From Parasphingorhabdus marina DSM 22363 (GTDB taxonomy: Bacteria; Pseudomonadota; Alphaproteobacteria; Sphingomonadales; Sphingomonadaceae), in the NCBI RefSeq assembly GCF_900128895.1, contig NZ_FSQW01000002.1, forward strand, positions 1,416,001-1,480,000: a stretch of 64,000 nucleotides of DNA, given 5' to 3'. Shown here in pieces: positions 52,149-63,820 of this stretch (position 1 is the stretch's first letter; every line of letters starts with the position of its first letter). The notes below the pieces were generated by a model. That model made no database searches, was not told the DNA's origin, and saw only the letters and a program-made list of their open reading frames with translations. A program made the translations under genes and the position numbers.

Positions 52149-52508
52149 GCAGCCCTCCAGTTCATCCGTCAGGGTCGAAGCCATGAATTGGCAATGACCA
52201 AATGCCGACATGCATATGAGTGCTGAGGAGATGGATTAGTGTCAACGCATGCAGCCTGACAATCGGGCACTTTGACCTGAACTGTCAAAGAGAGGTCACC
52301 GGCATCCCGACTACCGAGCAGCAGGAAATCTGCGACTTTTAATTGGCAAATCTCGTCAGAAAAACGAAGAAAAAGATAACCCCATTTTGGATCTATTTGT
52401 CCCCGGGGTGCGTATAAAGCAAGTAATCGAACGATCTATCAATCAGATGAGCGGCGAATCAGGGACCGTATTAGGAAAAACTACAGCGCGACCACGAGCA
52501 CGCCTTTT
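52149..52508. other. Gene-free leader of the small-protein run
   Basis: These 360 bases hold no convincing gene. They contain the TGTCA-N12-TGACA element (52240-52261) and, just beyond it, a second symmetric site CTTTGAC-N7-GTCAAAG (52270-52290). The rest is AT-rich sequence before the decayed RHS fragment. The promoter of the leftward small-protein run probably lies here. Confidence 0.6.
52240..52261 (-). promoter_or_regulatory. TGTCA-N12-TGACA element, copy 1 (small-protein run)
   Basis: TGTCA at 52240-52244 and TGACA at 52257-52261 are symmetric half-sites 12 bases apart, 91 bases before the first small gene. Read on the minus strand the end is TGCGTTGACA, a good -35 hexamer. Two further copies with the same spacing and the shared TGC(A/G)TTGACA end precede the genes at 58979 and 60099. 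Confidence 0.6.
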
Positions 52509-52839
52509 GGACATAGCGCGCGGTGATCGTGCCGGCGGTATTGTACTCCGCCACCTCGATGAGACGCAATCATCCGGGGGGTGATTGCAGGCGAAGAGAC
52601 ATCGCCGTCATGGAGAAAGCGCGTGGCGCCCGCGGGCGAGGAGACCTCGTACAGCCGCCCCAGCGGATCATAGGTCAGCGTCGCGGTCTTCGCGCCCGAA
52701 GCCGAGATCAGGCGGTTTTCGACATCATAGGTGAAGGTTGTGCTGCCGTCCGAGGTCAGATTGCCATTGGCGTCATAGGTGAAGCTCGCGGGGCCGGCGG
52801 CGCTGTACTGATTGAGACCGTTGGTGGTGTAGTTGCGGT
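52509..52839 (-). pseudogene. Decayed RHS core fragment
   Basis: On the minus strand this reads [20 protein letters not shown] then [20 protein letters not shown] and [10 protein letters not shown], nearly identical to the RHS2 core at about 54260-54555. After FLHDGD the match is broken by roughly 45 bases of unrelated sequence, then resumes out of frame (GEVQYNTAGTI-like, RALC). Both ends stop abruptly. It has no start, core hallmark or tip. Orphan RHS core pieces next to RHS loci usually mark past tip exchange. Confidence 0.85.
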
Positions 52840-52860
52840 GCTATTCTAAAAAAGATGAAA

Positions 52861-53319
52861 CTAAGGGCCGCGACCGATTTCGACGGTCAAAATTCGAGGT
52901 TCTTTCTTTTTGTCTGAAGTTTCAAAAAGTTCATCACAAAAATGATATGGGATTTCAATTGTCTGGCCACCATATCTGCTTGCAGAAATGTAGATGCGAG
53001 ATCCTTTGTCGGAAATCACCTTGATGTGTTCATTTATGTTAATGCCGTGCAGGTCGGTGACGCCGGGATGACCCTTGTTCACAAATTCATCTTCTGCCAA
53101 AGATTCAACCACCACGTCTTCGATGCAAATGTAGGAACTTGATGGAGGCATTATTTCGACGTCTATCTGATTGAATTGTTCTACAAAATCATAACCAACT
53201 TTGTATGTGACATCACCAGAATGCTCGACAGAAACCGGTTCCGAAGGCGGAACACAACAGACAACAATCAATACTAAGCCGAATGACAACATGGCTTTGC
53301 TGCAAGTTATCAGTCTCAT
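52861..53319 (-). CDS. Lipoprotein, candidate immunity protein for RHS2
   Basis: A 152-residue protein with a lipoprotein signal ([11 protein letters not shown], lipobox Cys near residue 21-22) and an acidic, mainly beta-rich mature part ([53 protein letters not shown]). Its start overlaps the RHS2 core stop by ATGA (53316-53319), the usual toxin-immunity order. A periplasmic lipoprotein would fit a toxin acting in the periplasm. The DNA is AT-rich. No family is recognised. Confidence 0.62.
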   Translation of the reverse strand: MRLITCSKAMLSFGLVLIVVCCVPPSEPVSVEHSGDVTYKVGYDFVEQFNQIDVEIMPPSSSYICIEDVVVESLAEDEFVNKGHPGVTDLHGININEHIKVISDKGSRIYISASRYGGQTIEIPYHFCDELFETSDKKKEPRILTVEIGRGP

Positions 53320-56015
53320 TCGACCCCCAAGCCTAACGCAAAAGCCAGATTTGTTGCCGATTTCAATGCCGCCGCAGGGTTGCGACTGGCCAATTTTTGG
53401 GCACTCCGACGCCCGTAAGTATTACTCCGGGGCCCATCGTTGATGGTCTGATAAGGCACATGGTGCAATGCTTCGTGAATCAGTGTTCTAGCTTGCGCTG
53501 GAGGGTGTATTTTGGAAAATGCAGGATAGATGACTAAATGCCGATTTTTTGGAACACTTCCTTCGGTGCCTTTAGATCCGGCTGCCACTGCTCTTCTGTC
53601 TTGATGTGCCTTAGGCTGAGCTCGTTGAACAACAGGAATATCGCTTCTCAATACGGCCAGAGCACGATTTCCCGTGTCAATCAGACCGGTCAGGTTGTCT
53701 GCTGACTCGCCAAATCCTTCACCGAGAAACTCGCCCACTCTGTCCTGGATCTGTTGCTGTTCTTCAGTCAATTCATCACCGTTTTCCAGTGCGTCCCTTA
53801 GGGAACTCACATTTTCAAGACTTGTTTCCAGCTGCCTGATAGCAGATTCTTGGGGTTTCTGACAAATCCTAGTAGCAGCAGAATTACAGCCATACATACC
53901 GAATGGATCAACATTCCCAACCGGATCATTCCCAACATATGCGTACAAATTATACTGATCCTCATACCCGATCGGATCGGTCTGCAGGAACCGGCCCAGC
54001 GTCGGCGAGTAGGCGCGGGCCTTGTAGTGGTAGATGCCGATCTCGGGGATCGCGATCTGGCCGGTATACTGGAACCGGCCGATATTGGTGTCATTGGCTA
54101 TGCCATAGGCGTCATAGGCGTTGACCGCGATCGCATTGCCATTGGCATCCGTGATCGCGCTGATGCTGCCCTGCCAGTTGGCAAACAGGTGGCGGCGCGT
54201 GGTGCTGCTGACCGTGCTGCCGTCATACCAGAGCAATGGATTATCGACGCCATTGCCATGGACATAGCGGGCTGTGATCGCACCGGCGGTGTTGTATTCC
54301 GCGACCAGGGCGTCACCGTCATAAAGAAAGCGCGTGGTGCCGGAGGGCGAGGACACTTCATAGAGCCGCCCCAGCGGATCATAGGTCAGCGTCGCGGTTT
54401 TCGCGCCACTGGCGGAGATCAGGCGATTCTCGACATCATAGGTGAAGGTCGTGCTGCCGTCCGAAGTCAGATTGCCATTGGCATCATAGGTGAAGCTCGC
54501 CGGACCGGCGGCGCTGTACTGATTGAGGCCATTGGTGGTGTAGTTGCGGTCGACATCATAATGCGCGGTGTTGGCATAGAGATCGTTGCTGGTCGTGCGC
54601 GACCTGATCTGGGAGGCAGGGGTGTAGGAGAAGCCGAAGATATTGTCTTCGGCCGTTCCCTGTGCCTGGATGTCCAGGGAAGACAGCCGACCAACAGGGT
54701 CATAATAATAGGCGTCCTGGAGACCCGTCAGACGGTGATTGTACCAGAGCTGGCCGCGATCATTATATCGGTTGGCGGCCCGCCGGTTGGCCCAGATGGC
54801 GCTCCCCTCATAGATATCATAAGATCGATTGAGCCCATCATAGCTGTAGGTAAAATATTGCCCGTCCGGATGAGTGATCCGGGTACGATTGCCGTTCTTG
54901 TCGTATTGGTATGAGAGTGTTTTCGACACGCTGTTTACGTACATGCTCGCAGTCAATTGCCGACCGGCATCATCGTAAGTAGAGCGCAATCCTTCGCCTG
55001 CGGTGCTGATGTAAGTTGCGGACAACTGGAGCCCGCGCAGATCATATGTGTAATACACATCTTTGCGGTGTTCATAGGGAAGATCCGCCCGATAAGGGAG
55101 ATCTTTTACCGTCATCCGGTTCAGCGCATCATATTGATAGGCTATTGTAAAGCCGTCGCGCTTTCTCAAAGACGTGCGGTTGCCATTCGCGTCATACCCA
55201 TATTCTTCAAAATCGCTGAAATCGACATTGCCAGCGGTAGCGAGAGCTGTCGCCTGCGTAGTGTCATTGAAGCTTGATGGCCGTGTCTTGCTCGGAAAAC
55301 TCCAGTAACGTTGCCTATCATGTCCATCATAGGTGAGCTTGGCCCGGTTGCCATTGGCATCAATCACATATTCCTTGTTGCCGTTCTGGGTATAGCTATA
55401 GGTGACCTCGGCTTGTTCCACGTTCTGAACGCCGAATGCACGGCGGACCTGCAGCACCTGACCCGCCACATCATAGACGGTTTTGGTGATCCGGTCCTTG
55501 CCGTCCGGCCCTTCGGTGGCGTGGGTACAGGCGCTGGCCGGGAGACCAGTATATGTTGCCGGATTCATCCGCACGGCGGTGCACTCCAGCCGGCCGACAT
55601 TGTCATAGCTGTACTGGGTCAGGCTGACCGTGACATTGTCGCTGCCAGCCACCCAGTCTTTGGTCTTCCGGTTGGATCCGTCATAGGCACTATGTGCGGT
55701 GCGATGGATGGTGAAGCCGCTCCAGTTCGCCGGGGCCACCGCTTCGGACTGCCAGCTGGCCAGTTCGCCGCTCTCCACCTTGATGACATTGCCGCGTGCA
55801 TCATAGGTGGTCCGGGTGGCCAGATATTTGAGCGTACCGCTGCCATCCGGATCCGGAGCAATGGTGCCAACCACCCGTCCCAATATGTCATAGCGGGTGG
55901 CGCTGGTGTGATCCGAAGGAGATGTCTGCGCCTGGGCCGCAGAGGCAGCGAGGCTGGTTCCAATGACCGTGGCGGTCAGGGCAAGTGCGATTTTGCGGTT
56001 CAGAGACTGTCTCAT
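53316..56015 (-). CDS. RHS2 core protein with HExxH metallopeptidase tip (putative polymorphic toxin)
   Basis: An 899-residue exported protein. The signal peptide is [20 protein letters not shown]; the middle has YD repeats ([34 protein letters not shown]) and the core hallmark [20 protein letters not shown] with [15 protein letters not shown]. The tip begins near residue 706. At about residues 847-851 it carries HEALH in [13 protein letters not shown], an HExxH zinc-binding site, so the tip is probably a zincin metallopeptidase toxin. A preceding helical stretch ([20 protein letters not shown] and on) may be a linker. It overlaps its N-terminal partner gene (56012) by ATGA. Confidence 0.86.
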   Translation of the reverse strand: MRQSLNRKIALALTATVIGTSLAASAAQAQTSPSDHTSATRYDILGRVVGTIAPDPDGSGTLKYLATRTTYDARGNVIKVESGELASWQSEAVAPANWSGFTIHRTAHSAYDGSNRKTKDWVAGSDNVTVSLTQYSYDNVGRLECTAVRMNPATYTGLPASACTHATEGPDGKDRITKTVYDVAGQVLQVRRAFGVQNVEQAEVTYSYTQNGNKEYVIDANGNRAKLTYDGHDRQRYWSFPSKTRPSSFNDTTQATALATAGNVDFSDFEEYGYDANGNRTSLRKRDGFTIAYQYDALNRMTVKDLPYRADLPYEHRKDVYYTYDLRGLQLSATYISTAGEGLRSTYDDAGRQLTASMYVNSVSKTLSYQYDKNGNRTRITHPDGQYFTYSYDGLNRSYDIYEGSAIWANRRAANRYNDRGQLWYNHRLTGLQDAYYYDPVGRLSSLDIQAQGTAEDNIFGFSYTPASQIRSRTTSNDLYANTAHYDVDRNYTTNGLNQYSAAGPASFTYDANGNLTSDGSTTFTYDVENRLISASGAKTATLTYDPLGRLYEVSSPSGTTRFLYDGDALVAEYNTAGAITARYVHGNGVDNPLLWYDGSTVSSTTRRHLFANWQGSISAITDANGNAIAVNAYDAYGIANDTNIGRFQYTGQIAIPEIGIYHYKARAYSPTLGRFLQTDPIGYEDQYNLYAYVGNDPVGNVDPFGMYGCNSAATRICQKPQESAIRQLETSLENVSSLRDALENGDELTEEQQQIQDRVGEFLGEGFGESADNLTGLIDTGNRALAVLRSDIPVVQRAQPKAHQDRRAVAAGSKGTEGSVPKNRHLVIYPAFSKIHPPAQARTLIHEALHHVPYQTINDGPRSNTYGRRSAQKLASRNPAAALKSATNLAFALGLGVE

Positions 56016-57940
56016 GGGCAGCTACTCCCCGTGCCTTCCGGCTGGGTCTCGGCTATCCACCTTCCCAGATCGTCATATTGGTAACAGGTGCGCAGGTTGA
56101 GCCCGCCGCTGTCGACGACGACACCGCGCAATTGCAGGTTGTTGGCACCGGTGGTCGGCCCATAGTCATAGGTCGTGACCACTTCATCAGCGGCGGCGCC
56201 CGCGCAGCCGCTGCCGGATGCCGCGGTCGTCTTGCAATACTCCTCCGACGTCAGCAGCGAAATCGGTGGCTGCAGTGCGGTGCCGTTGACGTCCCGCGCA
56301 TAGCGCAATGTATAGGTATAGCGCGTCTGAGGCCGAACACCATTGACCGCCGGAGCGGTGACCGTCAGCGGCTGACCGGTTGTGCTGCTATAGGTATAAT
56401 TGGTCGTGTTGCCGTTCGCGTCCGTCGTTGATTGCGGCTTCTTGCACAGCAATTCGGTCGCGCAGTTATAAGATGCTGTCGTGACAATATCCGCCAAAGA
56501 AGATCCCGGCTTGGCCTTCTGACGGGTCTCCAATGCATTGCCATAGAGATCATATGTGAACTCGGCGATATTGCCTTCCGGATATTTCCAGTAGCGGACC
56601 GGCACTGTGGCGCACCCGGTTCGTGGCGGGAACGGAGGCTGCCCGCTGGTTGTTATGGGAAGGCAATAGTCGCCCAGGACTTCTCTGCCCAAGGGATCGA
56701 TGATCTTGTTGGGGCCTGCGGAAATCGAATAGGAATCGCCTTCTTCCCAACCAGGGCGCTTCATTTCCTGAAAGCGCACCGTGGCTGTCGCGCCATCATT
56801 CCGCGTCCAGGTTCCGCCCGCCACTTCCATCGTGGACTCATTGTGTTCGGTGATGTTCCAGGCGTAGCTGTACGTCCGGCCGTCCGCGAAAGTCTGGCTT
56901 TGCGTATATTCATAAAAGGGGTGACGCAGCAGAGTGTTGGTCAGATAAGGCGTCGACTGACCCGGCATTTTATAGGTTTCGGTCCAGGTGTAATTGCTGC
57001 TGGGCCAGTTCGCCAGGGCGGCAGCCCAGGCTGTGGCGCTATATGTGGAAGTATAGTTGTGGACCTGCTGCAATGGATCGGTAAACGACGTCATCCTGCC
57101 ATTTGATCCATAGGCATAACTGGCCGTGGGGACACCGGCTGGGCAGATATTGTTGGACGGCGCGCTTTGGACCGCGAGATTGATCACGCAGGCCTTGCTG
57201 ACATATTTATAGCCCGCAACGGTGGTCTGCTGAAAAATCAGCGCATAGCCGTGATTGCTGGTGACCCGGCGCAAATAGGCCGGACTGGAGCTGGTCGGTT
57301 CGTCATAGCTCAGCGTGTAGGTCGTACCGTCAGGCTCCTCGACCTTGGACGCATAATAGCCGGTTCCGATTTGCGAGGAATTGGACAAAAGTACGCGCGG
57401 CCCGTCCGGATTGGCGCCTTCCTCCCGAAAAGTGATTTTGGTGCCATCGGATGCCGTATAGACGAGATAGCGATCCAGCGGGTTTGAACCGGTCGGCACG
57501 CCGCGGATTGAAGCACGCTGGGTGTTCGAATAGGCGACAAAATTGTTCGAGTTGGCACCCGTGCTGAGCGCAAATCCGCGGCCGCCCCCGATGACTGCGA
57601 AATTGGCACCGCCATTCTTGATCGGCGCGTAGGTCGCATAGATGTGCCAGTTGTGAGAGAACTGGCCCATGGGTTTCGACCATTTCCAGTCGTTTTCACC
57701 ATTGTTCCGGGTCAGGCTGAGACCACCGCTGCCACCGATTAACAGGTCGGTGCTGGAATAGGTGTACTGGCCGGTGCGCATGTCGACACCGCCTTCGCTG
57801 ACCGCATATTGCTCGGCCGGAGATGGCGGGACCGGATTGGGGTTGCTGCCCGGGCCGCCAGGATCATCCTGCGCCTGTGCCGATGCGCCGAGCATCAATC
57901 CCAGAACCGTGGCCATTGTCAAAGCGCTTTGTTTGATCAT
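56012..57940 (-). CDS. RHS2 N-terminal partner: exported YD-repeat protein
   Basis: A 642-residue protein with a signal peptide ([16 protein letters not shown]). The head starts [20 protein letters not shown] and [20 protein letters not shown], followed by a beta-rich domain and RHS-like repeats ([59 protein letters not shown]). It parallels RHS1's partner in length and order. The stop overlaps the core gene start by ATGA, so the two chains are probably made in equal amounts. It may form half of a two-chain RHS shell. Confidence 0.82.
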   Translation of the reverse strand: MIKQSALTMATVLGLMLGASAQAQDDPGGPGSNPNPVPPSPAEQYAVSEGGVDMRTGQYTYSSTDLLIGGSGGLSLTRNNGENDWKWSKPMGQFSHNWHIYATYAPIKNGGANFAVIGGGRGFALSTGANSNNFVAYSNTQRASIRGVPTGSNPLDRYLVYTASDGTKITFREEGANPDGPRVLLSNSSQIGTGYYASKVEEPDGTTYTLSYDEPTSSSPAYLRRVTSNHGYALIFQQTTVAGYKYVSKACVINLAVQSAPSNNICPAGVPTASYAYGSNGRMTSFTDPLQQVHNYTSTYSATAWAAALANWPSSNYTWTETYKMPGQSTPYLTNTLLRHPFYEYTQSQTFADGRTYSYAWNITEHNESTMEVAGGTWTRNDGATATVRFQEMKRPGWEEGDSYSISAGPNKIIDPLGREVLGDYCLPITTSGQPPFPPRTGCATVPVRYWKYPEGNIAEFTYDLYGNALETRQKAKPGSSLADIVTTASYNCATELLCKKPQSTTDANGNTTNYTYSSTTGQPLTVTAPAVNGVRPQTRYTYTLRYARDVNGTALQPPISLLTSEEYCKTTAASGSGCAGAAADEVVTTYDYGPTTGANNLQLRGVVVDSGGLNLRTCYQYDDLGRWIAETQPEGTGSSCP

Positions 57941-57998
57941 CGAAGCTTTCCTGTCGACAGTGAGGGAATGGGAAAAAACGGAAGATGCGCGGGATCAC

Positions 57999-58979
57999 TC
58001 ATTCGAATGGCCCTCCGCCGCCGCAGCTGTTGGTCACAAAGACCGTGGCGGTGTCGGTTGCGCCATGGGCATCCTGAAGCGTGTAGGTGAAGGAACCGGT
58101 GGATGCATTTTCGGCAATGATCAGGCCATTATTTTCGGACAGGGCCATTCCGCCGCCACCGGTAATGCTGGCGACCGACAGCGCATCACCATCGGGATCG
58201 GTGTCGTTCAGCAGCACGTTTTTCACGCCCTGTCCGCAAAAGGCAATCAGCGTGTCATTATTGGCAGTGGGCGGGTTGTTCTGGACATCATTGTCGGAAA
58301 TCGTGCCCGCGCCCTGGCTGTCGGTGATCGTCGAACCGCCAGTGGGGTTGGACAGATTCAGATACATGGCTTCTGTTTGCTCAAATATACTGTCGTTGAC
58401 GGTTGCGACACTGACCGTCAGCGAACCTGTTGAACCGTTAAATGTCAGTGTGCCGGATTTCGCGGCATAGTCCGATCCGGTGACTGCCGACCCGTTGGCT
58501 GTCGCGTAGGAAACAGAATAGCTGCTGGTAACGCTGCCGCTCTTTGTGACGGTAAACACCAGATTGCCACCCTCGGTGGTGCTGGTGTCCGAAACGGCAA
58601 AGCCCGGCGGTGTTTCCCCACCACCTCCGGAGCCACCACCGCCAGTATTGCTGCCGGAACCGCCGCCGACATTGCCGGTCGCACCGCCATCCGAACCGGC
58701 TCCGCTGGACCCCGTAACTTCATAGCCGGTCCGGTTCCCCGCATCGTCATAATCGATGTCCGTTGTGACGCCGTTGTTGATCGAACCCGTTTGCTGGGTT
58801 CGTACCAGCCGGCCCAGCTCGTCATAGGTATAAAGAACCGTCTCGCCCGCAAGAACAGGCATGGCGACGAAGCAGGTGGTCAGTGAACAGGCGAACAGAC
58901 GGGCAGATATTTTTACTTTGCGACTGGAGTTTCTGGTGTGTCCCTGACCGGTTTTGCCAATCAATTTCGCAAAGTGCAT
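57999..58979 (-). CDS. Exported YD-repeat + Calx-beta protein heading the RHS2 operon
   Basis: A 326-residue protein. It has a signal region (LFACSLTTCFVAMPVLAGE), one YD-repeat unit (VLYTYDELGRLVRTQQTGS, DIDYDDAGNRTGYEVTGSS), a long Gly-rich linker (GNVGGGSGSNTGGGGSGG), a Calx-beta-like domain (FAVSDTSTTEGGNLVFTVTK onward to NDSIFEQTEAMYLNL, GAGTISDND) and a cadherin-like tail (PTANNDTLI, LLNDTDPDGDALSVASI). Such domains bind calcium and stick to surfaces. It ends 58 bases before the RHS2 partner gene. The ATG at 58979 follows AAAGGGGA. Confidence 0.78.
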   Translation of the reverse strand: MHFAKLIGKTGQGHTRNSSRKVKISARLFACSLTTCFVAMPVLAGETVLYTYDELGRLVRTQQTGSINNGVTTDIDYDDAGNRTGYEVTGSSGAGSDGGATGNVGGGSGSNTGGGGSGGGGETPPGFAVSDTSTTEGGNLVFTVTKSGSVTSSYSVSYATANGSAVTGSDYAAKSGTLTFNGSTGSLTVSVATVNDSIFEQTEAMYLNLSNPTGGSTITDSQGAGTISDNDVQNNPPTANNDTLIAFCGQGVKNVLLNDTDPDGDALSVASITGGGGMALSENNGLIIAENASTGSFTYTLQDAHGATDTATVFVTNSCGGGGPFE

Positions 58980-59021
58980 AAAGATCCCCTTTGCATGAGG
59001 GCTGCATTTTCGATTTTTATA

Positions 59022-59043
59022 TGTCAATGCACCTGCCCTGACA
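59022..59043 (-). promoter_or_regulatory. TGTCA-N12-TGACA element, copy 2 (RHS2 operon)
   Basis: TGTCA at 59022-59026 and TGACA at 59039-59043 match copies 1 and 3 in half-sites and spacing. The minus strand reads TGCATTGACAT. It is 43 bases from the start codon at 58979, the same distance as copy 3 from its gene, and both genes share a CAAAGGGGA ribosome site. This is likely a shared promoter or operator. Confidence 0.65.
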
Positions 59044-59257
59044 GTAACGGACATTGATCAGTTATTTTCACAAAATTCGGATTGATATAGCTATTCAATC
59101 AGGTGCAATTCCAAGGAAAATGCTTTCACCAATAGCCAAATTTATTACTATCAAAGATAGGCCCATTATGGGGGATATTCTATACCATGGTGCATGAAAC
59201 TGTTCATATACTCAGAGATGAATCGAATCATCTTGTAAAAAACAGGGAAAATCGAAG

Positions 59258-59686
59258 ATGATCTCAAATTTGCTTTTGTCGACAGCACATGTCCTGAGCA
59301 ACGCTCGACTGATAATTCTGGCGATACTGAGTCTCGGACCGGGTGTTACGCAGGCCCAGGCAGGGACCATCACGTGCAATGTCAAGATCACCTCGGTGGG
59401 GACCGATCCCAACGGAACCGTAATTCCCAAACTGGAGGGCATGGGCTGGCCCTATATGTGCAATCTGACAACCGGTCACGCCACCAATGCCGGAACCATC
59501 GCTCCGGAAACCTGTCAGGGGTGGCTCTCCATGTTCATGACCGCAGTAGCCACCCAGCAAAGCATGGTGTTTTATTTCAACTATGGCGCCGCACCAGCAC
59601 CAGCCGACTGCGCCTCTTTCACCAATTTTTCGTGGCAGGTTCCCGCAGTATTCCCGTATTTCATGTCACTTGAGAAGCCTCAATGA
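59258..59686 (+). CDS. Small exported protein, family B outlier (rightward)
   Basis: A 142-residue protein with an N-terminal hydrophobic signal (LIILAILSLGPGVTQAQA). The mature part has ITCNVKITSVGTDPNGTVIP, GMGWPYMCNLTTG, GTIAPETCQGWLSMFMTAVA and PADCASFTNF, with four cysteines. IAPETCQGW...TAVA...ADCA matches gene 5 and gene 9 of the run, so it is a dispersed family B member on the opposite strand, between the RHS2 operon and the gene at 59770. No function is known. Confidence 0.65.
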   Translation: MISNLLLSTAHVLSNARLIILAILSLGPGVTQAQAGTITCNVKITSVGTDPNGTVIPKLEGMGWPYMCNLTTGHATNAGTIAPETCQGWLSMFMTAVATQQSMVFYFNYGAAPAPADCASFTNFSWQVPAVFPYFMSLEKPQ

Positions 59687-59769
59687 ACCAGATCAAACAA
59701 ATCGAAAGTCTTGTTGATTGACCATGCCCGGAAGAGAAAAAGATGCACGAAAGTTAGGCCTCATCAAGC

Positions 59770-60099
59770 CTACATAAAATTGCCCAGGTGGTAGATCGCA
59801 CCTGGCTGGGTCCGGTCGTTGACCAGCAGGTCGATCGATTCTCCAGATGCATAGCGCAAGAGGAAATAGGCATATTGCGACTTTCCGGTCTCTGTTGTGA
59901 GGTCCATCCAGTAATTGTAGCAACAGCCCAGCCAGTTTGAGTCGAAACTATCCAGATTGCGAAGATAGACCCTGTTACCAGAAATCACGAATTTGATTTG
60001 CGAAGCATCACCAACGCGGACAGTATGGTAGGCGAGTGCTGGTGTTGGCAGACTCAATATTCCCAGTGCAGCAATAATTTTCATTGCGGCTTTTTTCAT
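59770..60099 (-). CDS. Small exported protein, family A-like outlier
   Basis: A 109-residue protein with a signal peptide (MKIIAALGILSLPTPALA). The mature part has VRVGDASQIKFVISGNRVYL, CCYNYWMDLTTETGKSQYAY and FLLRYASGESIDLLVND. The order (strand, C, D-L-T-T-x-x-G-K-S-x-Y-A, strand) is like genes 1 and 2 of the run. Its start sits 43 bases downstream of TGTCA-N12-TGACA copy 3, with AAAGGGGAG before the ATG. Confidence 0.68.
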   Translation of the reverse strand: MKKAAMKIIAALGILSLPTPALAYHTVRVGDASQIKFVISGNRVYLRNLDSFDSNWLGCCYNYWMDLTTETGKSQYAYFLLRYASGESIDLLVNDRTQPGAIYHLGNFM

Positions 60100-60503
60100 G
60101 AAACTCCCCTTTGCGCGTCGCCTGCTACTTTACTTCCAGCATGTCAACGCAACGACCATGACAGAACCGGTCTTTGAACGAGTGCTTTTGAGACAAGCAA
60201 TGAATAACAGGCATGTAACCTGGCCGAAGCCAACGAGATAATATTCAACCAGGCGCCGCCGGCCGGTCAAAAGAAGAAAGCACCATTGTGGGGGCATTCC
60301 GCGCCAGGACGATGATTGCGACTATTGGAGCGCGAGGGACAAGAGGTTGAAGGAAGGGCTGATTCATACGTCCTGATTTGTCGTGGCTGGCTTACACTCG
60401 AGACCACTTTTTGGGAGCAGACGAACACTCACGACATAGATCATGCCGCGCTTTCTCATCAGAAGCACTCTCCACCTTGCTTACTGTGTGCTTACAGCAG
60501 CAA
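60100..60503. other. Gene-free gap before the rRNA operon
   Basis: These 404 bases hold TGTCA-N12-TGACA copy 3 at the left side and otherwise nothing I can name. A 69-codon open frame (60316-60525) has no ribosome site or coding bias and runs into the terminator, so I do not call it. The stretch sits between the RHS/small-protein block and the rrn terminator. Confidence 0.6.
60142..60163 (-). promoter_or_regulatory. TGTCA-N12-TGACA element, copy 3
   Basis: TGTCA at 60142-60146 and TGACA at 60159-60163, 43 bases before the start at 60099. The minus strand reads TGCGTTGACAT, nearly the same as copies 1 and 2. The flanks to the right (CAGAACCGG here, CAGTAACGG in copy 2) are also alike, which extends the similarity past the half-sites. 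Confidence 0.65.
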
Positions 60504-60536
60504 AACAAAAAAGCCCCGCTGGTAACAGCGAGGCTT
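60504..60536 (-). terminator. Rho-independent terminator of the rrn operon
   Basis: On the minus strand GCCTCGCTG, TTAC loop, CAGCGGGGC form a 9-bp stem with one G-T pair, followed by a run of T residues (the A-run at 60507-60512). It is about 28 bases after tRNA-fMet. The same stem occurs in copy 1 of the repeat at 31135. Confidence 0.88.
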
Positions 60537-60553
60537 GTAATGTTTTGATTTTC
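60512..60553. repeat. 42-bp imperfect direct repeat, copy 2
   Basis: The partner of 31135-31176 (35 of 42 bases identical, same orientation). It covers the terminator stem and extends to TTTTGATTTTC, ending 11 bases before the tRNA-fMet 3' end at 60564. The copies bracket the secretion/RHS block (about 29.4 kb). Confidence 0.6.
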
Positions 60554-60563
60554 TTCAATAAAT

Positions 60564-60640
<77 letters not shown>

Positions 60641-60647
60641 CCAAAAT

Positions 60648-60685
60648 AAAAAGCGGCCGGCCCGATGCCGGACAGGCCGCTTTTT
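60648..60685. terminator. Hairpin between 5S rRNA and tRNA-fMet
   Basis: AAAAAGCGGCC (60648-60658) and GGCCGCTTTTT (60675-60685) form an 11-bp perfect stem with T-runs at both ends. It could stop transcription in either direction. It lies between 5S and tRNA-fMet, so the tRNA may depend on read-through or its own promoter. Confidence 0.75.
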
Positions 60686-60741
60686 GAAAAAGTGAATGGG
60701 TTATTTCCGCGTGACTTCATGTTCATGCGCCTGCTGCAATG

Positions 60742-60857
60742 CCTGGCGACGACCTACTCTTCCATGCCTTAAGACAAAGTACCATCGGCGCTAACTGGTT
60801 TCACGGCCGAGTTCGAGATGGGATCGGGTGGGTCACAGTCGCTATGGCCACCAAGCA
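60742..60857 (-). rRNA. 5S ribosomal RNA
   Basis: On the minus strand the sequence runs TGCTTGGTGGCCATAGCGAC at its start and includes GATCCCATCTCGAACTCGGC, the universal 5S core, ending GTCGTCGCCAGGC. Length about 116 bases. It lies downstream of 23S in the same operon. The ends are approximate by a few bases. Confidence 0.93.
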
Positions 60858-61030
60858 ATGAAGCAAGCGCATAAGCTGTAGTCACGGGTCTTTTAATCGA
60901 TGTGGTTATGAGCGCACATCTTGTCAGCAAAACACTGACGGTGTGCACTTTCACCATGGGCCGAGCTCAATCGTCCACGCCACAACGATGTTTTCCAACA
61001 TTGTTGTTGATGGCGGGATTCTACAAGCGC

Positions 61031-63820
<2,790 letters not shown>

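Noticed and set aside
53850..54914. A 354-codon plus-strand frame rich in Ile, Gly and Asp
   Set aside because: Antisense of the RHS2 core, again mirroring YD repeats.
44070..57940. A complete Tc toxin or T6SS-linked RHS locus
   Set aside because: No TcA, SpvB, VgrG, PAAR or Hcp sequences are present; only the two-chain RHS arrangement resembles TcB/TcC.
31282..60503. Transposon, integrase or CRISPR in the accessory block
   Set aside because: I saw no transposase, integrase, terminal inverted repeats or regularly spaced repeats; only the imperfect direct repeat is reported.
60316..60525. A 69-codon plus frame before the rrn terminator
   Set aside because: No ribosome site or signal, and it ends inside the terminator hairpin.
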